Source of the DNA: Streptomyces sp. CB02261
Lineage (GTDB): Bacteria; Actinomycetota; Actinomycetes; Streptomycetales; Streptomycetaceae
Assembly: GCF_001905665.1 (NCBI RefSeq)
Contig: NZ_LIVX01000008.1
Coordinates: 1-64,000, forward strand
DNA length: 64,000 nucleotides
Reading direction: 5' to 3'
Below the pieces are notes generated by a model. The model saw only the letters and a program-made list of their open reading frames with translations, made no database searches and was not told where the DNA came from. This document shows positions 58,163 through 64,000 of this stretch, one piece after another. Numbering within the stretch: the first letter of the stretch is position 1; the number at the start of each line of letters is the position of its first letter. The position numbers and the translations under genes were made by a program.

Positions 58163-58888
58163 TCAGACGGTGGCCGTGACCGCGCGGCGCAGGGGCCAGA
58201 CCGGGTCGACGACCGCCTCCGTGTCGCCCTTGCGGCGCAGGAAGTCCTGGAAGTTCTCGGCCCAGAGGCGGTACCAGCCGATCTGCCGCTCGTGCAGTTC
58301 GGCCGGGTCGAGCTCGGCGACCTCGCGGTGCCGCTCGGCTATCGCGACGGCGACGCGGACGGCGGCGAGCGCGTCGGCGGCGGCCTGGTGGGCGGCTTCG
58401 AGCACCACGCCGTACTCCCCGCAGACGGCTTCGAGGGTGCGCTTGCCGCGCCGGTAGCGGTCGACGGCCCGGTCGATGGTGTACGGGTCGACGACGGGTC
58501 CGATGCCGACACCGCCGAGGCGCTCGCTCAGCGAGGGCAGTCCGTGGCGGCGCAGTTCGGCGGAGAGGAGCGTCAGGTCGAAGGAGGCGTTGTACGCCAC
58601 GACGGGGACGCCGGCCTCCCAGTACTCGGCGAGGACCTTCGCGATCTCGTCGGCCACCTCGCGCACCGGCCTGCCCTCGGCGGCGGCGCGTTCGGTGCTG
58701 ATGCCGTGGATCGCGGAGGCCTGCTCCGGGATGCGGATGCCCGGGTCGGCGAGCCAGTCCCGCCGGCGCCTGACGTGTCCCCCGCCGTCGACCTCGACGA
58801 TCGAGGCCGTCACGATACGGGCCTCCAGCGGTTCGGTGCCGGTCGTCTCCAGGTCGAAGCCGACCAGCGTCTCGCCGTGCCAAGCCAT
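58163..58888 (-). CDS. 3'-5' exonuclease, DnaQ-like (DEDDh)
   Basis: 241 aa. ExoI VGFDLETTGTEPLEA (Asp and Glu), ExoII YNASFDLTLLSAEL (Asp) and ExoIII EAAHQAAADALAAV (His and Asp) are all present, so a functional DEDDh exonuclease is expected. The C-terminal ~60 residues (REVAELDPAELHERQIGWY, FQDFLRRKGDTEAVVD) are typical of a stand-alone actinobacterial group rather than of DNA polymerase III epsilon. ATG at 58888 has AAGGAGG 5-6 nt ahead. Likely DNA or RNA trimming; the physiological substrate is unknown. Confidence 0.92.
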   Translation of the reverse strand: MAWHGETLVGFDLETTGTEPLEARIVTASIVEVDGGGHVRRRRDWLADPGIRIPEQASAIHGISTERAAAEGRPVREVADEIAKVLAEYWEAGVPVVAYNASFDLTLLSAELRRHGLPSLSERLGGVGIGPVVDPYTIDRAVDRYRRGKRTLEAVCGEYGVVLEAAHQAAADALAAVRVAVAIAERHREVAELDPAELHERQIGWYRLWAENFQDFLRRKGDTEAVVDPVWPLRRAVTATV

Positions 58889-58974
58889 CGGGTCCTCCTT
58901 ACGTGATCTCCCCCGTGGTGCTGACCACCCTCGCACGCACCACTGACAACGCCTTCGGGTCCCCCGGCGGAGCG

Positions 58975-60258
58975 TCAGGAGACGGGCCGTGAGTCGAGCC
59001 AGACGGACTCGAACTCCTCCCGGTATGTCTCGAAAAGTCCGTGATCGCCGTCACGGAGTCCCTGTCCGTGGCGCACCACGTTCCGTCCGCCGCCGCGCAG
59101 GACGAGGACCGGCGCCTCCATGCCCCGGGCCCGGCGGAGGTAGGACTGCACGACCCCGACCCCGTCGGGGCCGTCGCCGTCCACCAGGTAGGCGGTGAAG
59201 CGGGGGGTCTCGTCGAAGACGTGGATCTGGAAGGCTCCCGGGTCGCGGAGCTTGGAGCGGACCCGGCGCATGTGCAGGATGTTCATCTCGACGGAGCGGC
59301 TCAGCTCGCCCTTCTTGAGGCCGAGTTCCCGCTCGCGCCGTTTGACCGCGCTGCTCGCGGGGTTGAGGAAGAGCAGCCGGGTCCGGCAGCCGGACTCGGC
59401 GAGGCGGACCATGCGGCGGCCGGAGAAGTTCTGCACGAGCAGATTGAGACCTATGCCGGTGGCGTCGAGGCGGCGCGCCCCGCCGAAGAGGTCCTCGGCC
59501 GGCAGCTGCCGCTGGAGCCGCACCCGGTCGGGGTGGACGGAGACCACGTCCGCGTACCGGTCCCCGACGAGGTCCTCGACCGCGTCCACGGGCAGCCGGT
59601 CGGCGGACGGCACCCCGGCCCCGCTGCCGAGGATCTCCAGGATGCGGGCGGAGGCCCGCTCGGACTGGGCGAGCACGGTCAGCGAGAGCGCCCGGTTGCG
59701 GGAGACCACGTTGCGCGTGACCTCCAGCTCGTCGAGGGCGAGCTCGACCTCGCGCCGGTCGTCGAAGTAGGGCTCGAAGCAGGGCCAGTGCTGCACCATC
59801 AGCTCCCGCAGCTGCGGGAGGGTGAGGAAGCTCAGCACGTTGTCGTCGGCCGGGTCGAGGAGGTAGCCCTTGCGCCGCGAGACCTCGCGCACGGCCACGG
59901 CCCGCTGCACCCACTCCTGGCCCGCCGGGCCCGCCGCGGCCACCACCCACTCCTCGCCGTGCACCGGTTCGTACACGGGCCGCAGGACGGCGGCGACCAC
60001 GGCCCGGAGCCGCTGCTCGACGAGGTTCAGCCAGATGTAGGCGCGCCCGGCGCGCTGGGCGCGGGTGCGCACCTCGCTCCAGGCCTCGGCACCCCAGTCG
60101 AGCTCCGCCCCGATCTCCACCGGCCGGGTGACGGTGACCGTGCCGGGCGGCACGGCGCCCGGCGGCGCGACCGCGCCGGGCGGCGCCTCGGCGGGGTCGG
60201 CCGGACCCCCCTCGTGACCCGCGTCACCTGGGGGCAGCTCAAGACCTCCCGAGCTCAC
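58975..60258 (-). CDS. SAV2148-type HEPN domain protein
   Basis: 427 aa, a Streptomyces-type protein that I recall as the SAV2148 HEPN family. N-terminal ~55 residues are Pro/Gly/Ala-rich and probably disordered. A helical domain follows (EAWSEVRTRAQRAGRAYIWL, LPQLRELMVQHWPCFEPYF, LDELEVTRNVVSRNRALS), in which the RNxxxH ribonuclease motif of HEPN toxins is not intact. The C-terminal half (GIGLNLLVQNFSGRRMVRLA, CRTRLLFLNPASSAVKRRER, AFQIHVFDETPRFTAYLVDG) resembles the PLD-like sensor module. No antitoxin is adjacent. GTG start at 60258 with only a weak ribosome site. Confidence 0.65.
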   Translation of the reverse strand: MSSGGLELPPGDAGHEGGPADPAEAPPGAVAPPGAVPPGTVTVTRPVEIGAELDWGAEAWSEVRTRAQRAGRAYIWLNLVEQRLRAVVAAVLRPVYEPVHGEEWVVAAAGPAGQEWVQRAVAVREVSRRKGYLLDPADDNVLSFLTLPQLRELMVQHWPCFEPYFDDRREVELALDELEVTRNVVSRNRALSLTVLAQSERASARILEILGSGAGVPSADRLPVDAVEDLVGDRYADVVSVHPDRVRLQRQLPAEDLFGGARRLDATGIGLNLLVQNFSGRRMVRLAESGCRTRLLFLNPASSAVKRRERELGLKKGELSRSVEMNILHMRRVRSKLRDPGAFQIHVFDETPRFTAYLVDGDGPDGVGVVQSYLRRARGMEAPVLVLRGGGRNVVRHGQGLRDGDHGLFETYREEFESVWLDSRPVS

Positions 60259-60368
60259 CCGCGCACCGCCTTCTGCTCCTGGACGCCCGTGTCGACCGGT
60301 CCGACAACGATCAAGGAAGGGTACTCCGGGAGCGGGAGGCGGTGCAGCAGGATCGTCAGGCTCCTTGC

Positions 60369-61712
60369 TCAACTCCCCAGATCGGGCTGTCCGTTCTGGG
60401 AGGCGAGATCGGCCGGAGTGAGCGGATTCATAGCGGTTACGTCCCTGGGCGCGAGCTGGAAGCCCTGCCAGTGGACCGGCATCGGCTGCTGGTCCTCGTC
60501 CCGGGCGACGTGGTGGAACCCGATGTTGACCCACACGGACGGCTTGGTCAGCGTCTCGCCGTTGACCCACTTGTCCACGCTGTCACCGGCGCCCGGGGCG
60601 CAGTTGCCGATGTTGTTGCTGGCGAACTGCTCGCAGGCACGCGCCTGCGTGAAGTACACGTCGTGCTTGGTGAAGCCGCGGCCCGCGTGGGTGTCGGTGT
60701 GGCCGGGCACGATCTCGTAGGAGCGGGCGTGGCCGTCGGCGTTCTTGCCGGTGCCGCTGACCACCCGCCACCAGCGCATGTTCTTGGCGTCGCCGGCGAG
60801 TTCCTTGGTGACGACGGTGCGCTTGGTCTTCACGGTCGGTCCGCCGTCGCCCACGGGTGCGGTGACGGTGGAGTCGAACTGTTCGATCCGGTCCTTGGTG
60901 GAGCCGTCGAGGCCGAAGTCGAGCTTCCAGAAGACGTTGTGGGCGTGGCTGGTGGCGTAGGCGCGGGCGCCCTTGCCGATGGGCCAGCCGCGGCCGTCGG
61001 TGGCGTTGTAGTCGACGGGCGAGAGGCTGCCGGTGGCGCCGACGTTGGCGCCGATGGTGCCGTCGGAGGAGAAGCGCCACTCGGTGATGTACTCGTACCA
61101 GCCGACCTTGTTGACGGTGTAGACGAGCAGGTCCTTGGACTGGGCCTGCCAGACCTTGGCGCCGTTGTCGCTGGCCATGCGGTACGCGTGGCCACGCGCC
61201 CGCGTGGTGGTGCACAGGCCCTTGACCTGGCCGACCTCGGGCACCTTGACGGTGGTGAGGGCGCCGCCGGGGCACTCGGCCGGCTTGAGGTTCTGCAGGC
61301 CCCAGCCGAAGCCCGCGCCGGTGAGGTCGTCGTACTCGGCGGCGCCGTCGTCGTAGGGCACGTGGATCTGGGCGAGCCGGGCGCTGGTGAGGACCTTGAT
61401 GGGGTACCTGGCGCCGGGCGGCTGGTAGGTGATCTTGTCGAGCGTGAGCCCGGCGTCGGTGTCGTAGCGCCAGCACATGCGCCAGACGGCGCCGCCGTCG
61501 AGCTTCTGGGTGATGCGGTACGCGGCGGAACAGTCGGCCGCGAGCGGCGGGGCGGGCCGGGTCGGGGCCGGCGGGCGCGGCGGGGTCGGGGCGGCGGTGG
61601 CCCCGCCGGCGGGTCCGGCGGCGGCGGTGGCGGTGCCGAGCAGGGCGGCGGCGGTCAGGACGGCGCCGCGCCTGCGGGTGCGCGGGTGGGAACGGGTGGT
61701 CACGCGGAACAT
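60369..61712 (-). CDS. Copper amine oxidase catalytic chain (secreted)
   Basis: 447 aa with a twin-Arg-like signal (RSHPRTRRRGAVLTAAAL). The mature part matches only the catalytic D4 domain of copper amine oxidases: the catalytic-base region YDDLTGAGFGWGL, the topaquinone region YTVNKVGWYEYITEW with Tyr206, GTIGANVGATG, the copper HxH in SHAHNVFWKLDFGLDG and the third His region PMPVHWQGFQLAPRDVTAMNP. The consensus NY(D/E) at the cofactor reads WYE here. The usual N-terminal domains are absent but are apparently encoded by the gene just upstream. ATG at 61712 has GGAG 9 nt ahead. Confidence 0.82.
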   Translation of the reverse strand: MFRVTTRSHPRTRRRGAVLTAAALLGTATAAAGPAGGATAAPTPPRPPAPTRPAPPLAADCSAAYRITQKLDGGAVWRMCWRYDTDAGLTLDKITYQPPGARYPIKVLTSARLAQIHVPYDDGAAEYDDLTGAGFGWGLQNLKPAECPGGALTTVKVPEVGQVKGLCTTTRARGHAYRMASDNGAKVWQAQSKDLLVYTVNKVGWYEYITEWRFSSDGTIGANVGATGSLSPVDYNATDGRGWPIGKGARAYATSHAHNVFWKLDFGLDGSTKDRIEQFDSTVTAPVGDGGPTVKTKRTVVTKELAGDAKNMRWWRVVSGTGKNADGHARSYEIVPGHTDTHAGRGFTKHDVYFTQARACEQFASNNIGNCAPGAGDSVDKWVNGETLTKPSVWVNIGFHHVARDEDQQPMPVHWQGFQLAPRDVTAMNPLTPADLASQNGQPDLGS

Positions 61713-61768
61713 GCGGACGTACTCCCTCGTACGGAGATCGGGCGGGCGGGACCGGTGGCGGGCGGTGG

Positions 61769-62638
61769 TCAGCCGACGCGGGTGACGGTCCTCGCGGAGA
61801 GGTCGACGATCAGGTTCCGGGTGTCGATCCAGGCCCCGTTGAGGACCTTGGTGACGAGCCGGACGCACCGGTGCTCCCCGCAACGGGACAGCTGCGCGGG
61901 CACGTTCGCCTCGCGGTAGGTGCGGTAGAGGTCGCCGTTGAACCACAGCTGGGTCGTGGAGGTGAGCTCCTTGCCGGTGGCGTCCTTGTAGTCCTCCTTG
62001 ACGCCCTTGCCGAGCGGGCTCGCGAGGATCAGCTCCAGGGCCTCCCGCAGTTCCTCGGGATGGGCGGAGGGCTGGACGCCGCGCTGCGTACCCGACTTGT
62101 CGACCTTGCCCGTGTCGAGGTTGACGGTCCGGGTGATGAGCTCGTCCCGCGCGTAGTCGTAGAAGCGGACCTCGGCGCGGCGTGTCGCGTCCCCCGGCAG
62201 CGGGTCGGCGAGGTCGGTGCCCAGGTGCTGGGGCCCCTTGCCGCCGTCGACGTCCTGCTGGGCGGTGGCACCGGGCGGCGTCAGCGCCAGGCTCTCGGCC
62301 CGTACGAGTTCGTCGTCGGTGAGCGGGTCGCCGCCCACGCCCTTCTTCCCCTCGGCCGCCGGGGGCACCACGGTCGCGGGCGCGGGCGCGGTGCCCGTGG
62401 TCTGCGCCCCGTCGCCGCCCGTCGCGCCGGCGGCTCCCTGCTGTCCCCCGGCGCCGGCGGCTCCGTCGCCCCCGCCCGTTCCGGCCGCGGCGGCCCGGTC
62501 GGCTCCCCGGCCCCCCGGCGTGTCGTCGGCCCCCGCCTGGCCCGGCAGGCTGATCGCGACCGCGACGGCGGTTCCCGTCACCGCCATGGCCGCTCCGGCC
62601 ACCACCTTCCCCAGGTGGCGGCGCGCTATTTCGTACAC
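61769..62638 (-). CDS. Secreted protein resembling copper amine oxidase N-terminal domains
   Basis: 289 aa from the GTG at 62638 (GAGGGGGAAGT ahead). N-terminal RRHLGKVVAGAAMAVTGTAV is a signal or anchor; then a Gly/Ala-rich linker. From about residue 100 it resembles the D2/D3 domains of copper amine oxidases: DPLTDDELVRAESLAL, AEVRFYDYARDELITRTVNL, DTGKVDKSGTQRGVQPSAHP, EELREALELILASP. It lies 56 bp upstream of the catalytic chain on the same strand. Together they add up to the size of a full enzyme, so this is probably its N-terminal half. Confidence 0.65.
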   Translation of the reverse strand: MYEIARRHLGKVVAGAAMAVTGTAVAVAISLPGQAGADDTPGGRGADRAAAAGTGGGDGAAGAGGQQGAAGATGGDGAQTTGTAPAPATVVPPAAEGKKGVGGDPLTDDELVRAESLALTPPGATAQQDVDGGKGPQHLGTDLADPLPGDATRRAEVRFYDYARDELITRTVNLDTGKVDKSGTQRGVQPSAHPEELREALELILASPLGKGVKEDYKDATGKELTSTTQLWFNGDLYRTYREANVPAQLSRCGEHRCVRLVTKVLNGAWIDTRNLIVDLSARTVTRVG

Positions 62639-62704
62639 ACTTCCCCCTCTTTCCCCCTCTTGGTCTGCGGTCACCCGGTAGGACGGGGCGAAGTCCTAGG
62701 AGGT

Positions 62705-62721
62705 TGCCCGACTTTCGGGCA
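62705..62721. promoter_or_regulatory. Hairpin dyad upstream of glgX
   Basis: TGCCCGA-CTT-TCGGGCA, 7-bp perfect dyad in the 139-bp divergent gap, 56 bp before glgX. Possible operator. Confidence 0.4.
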
Positions 62722-62777
62722 GGATCTGGCCGAAGAGCATCTCCACAAACCCGGACAGAAGAGGAATAGTCGTATCC

Positions 62778-64000
<1,223 letters not shown>

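Overview
The window is about 64 kb of very GC-rich DNA whose coding sequences have near-saturated G/C third codon positions. GTG and TTG starts are frequent, Shine-Dalgarno sequences are strong, and overlapping stop/start pairs (ATGA, GTGA) are common. Together with mycothiol-type redox, DUF2637, SAV2148-type HEPN, TPR and PucR/ROK/GntR/TetR regulator genes, this points to a Streptomyces (or very close actinomycete) chromosome. The gene order from the xanthine dehydrogenase cluster through the sulfur-assimilation cluster resembles conserved Streptomyces chromosomal segments (from memory, not searched). I see no rRNA, tRNA, CRISPR array, insertion sequence or prophage.

Layout. 0-6 kb: etfB-etfA, then a lipid/CoA region with a DUF35 protein, a TetR regulator, an SDR 3-hydroxyacyl-CoA dehydrogenase, an acyl-CoA dehydrogenase and a divergent TetR; two different sets of candidate TetR operators are visible. 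6-8.5 kb: secreted TNT-domain protein with a translationally coupled small partner, then a ROK regulator. 8.5-17.4 kb: purine catabolism (XdhC-type maturation factor, AzgA-type purine permease, three-subunit xanthine dehydrogenase, divergent PucR regulator). 17.6-24 kb: TPR protein, P-loop/WD40 protein, GntR regulator, FhuF-like iron protein under an iron box, DUF2637 membrane protein, anti-sigma-type ATPase. 24-32.4 kb: PoxB, a degenerate PP2C-like protein, a 1253-aa secreted subtilisin and its divergent TrmB/LuxR-type regulator. 32.5-41 kb: DUF456 protein, Ada-AlkA fusion with a degenerate glycosylase domain, small ORF, RsgA, YihY, AidB-like dehydrogenase, GAF regulator, GNAT.

41.1-50.7 kb is a complete assimilatory sulfur cluster. 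A Cys-codon leader peptide and a large hairpin precede sulfite reductase (sirA), followed by a 59-aa zinc-ribbon protein, cysH, cysC, cysD, cysN, a second candidate leader peptide with hairpin, a sulfonate/nitrate-type ABC transporter (lipoprotein, ATPase, permease) and a sirohydrochlorin chelatase that would supply siroheme to SirA. Almost every junction is an overlap or a few bases, so it reads as one operon with internal attenuation points.

50.8-64 kb: D-Ala-D-Ala carboxypeptidase, Rv2466c-type DsbA protein, DUF1697 protein, sugar ABC transporter with the binding protein encoded last and no ATPase, aminoglycoside-phosphotransferase-like protein, epoxide-hydrolase-like protein, DEDDh exonuclease, SAV2148-type HEPN protein, a copper amine oxidase that appears split into two adjacent secreted proteins, and the 5' part of glgX, which runs off the window.

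The observations I consider most worth checking are the split copper amine oxidase with an altered topaquinone motif, the Ada-AlkA protein lacking the usual glycosylase active site, the short ORF with a perfect 26-nt palindrome over its start ahead of rsgA, the second cysteine-codon leader, the TNT/small-protein pair, and the P-loop/WD40 gene preceded by two exact 25-bp direct repeats. Function names rest on motifs and remembered family resemblance; no database search was run.
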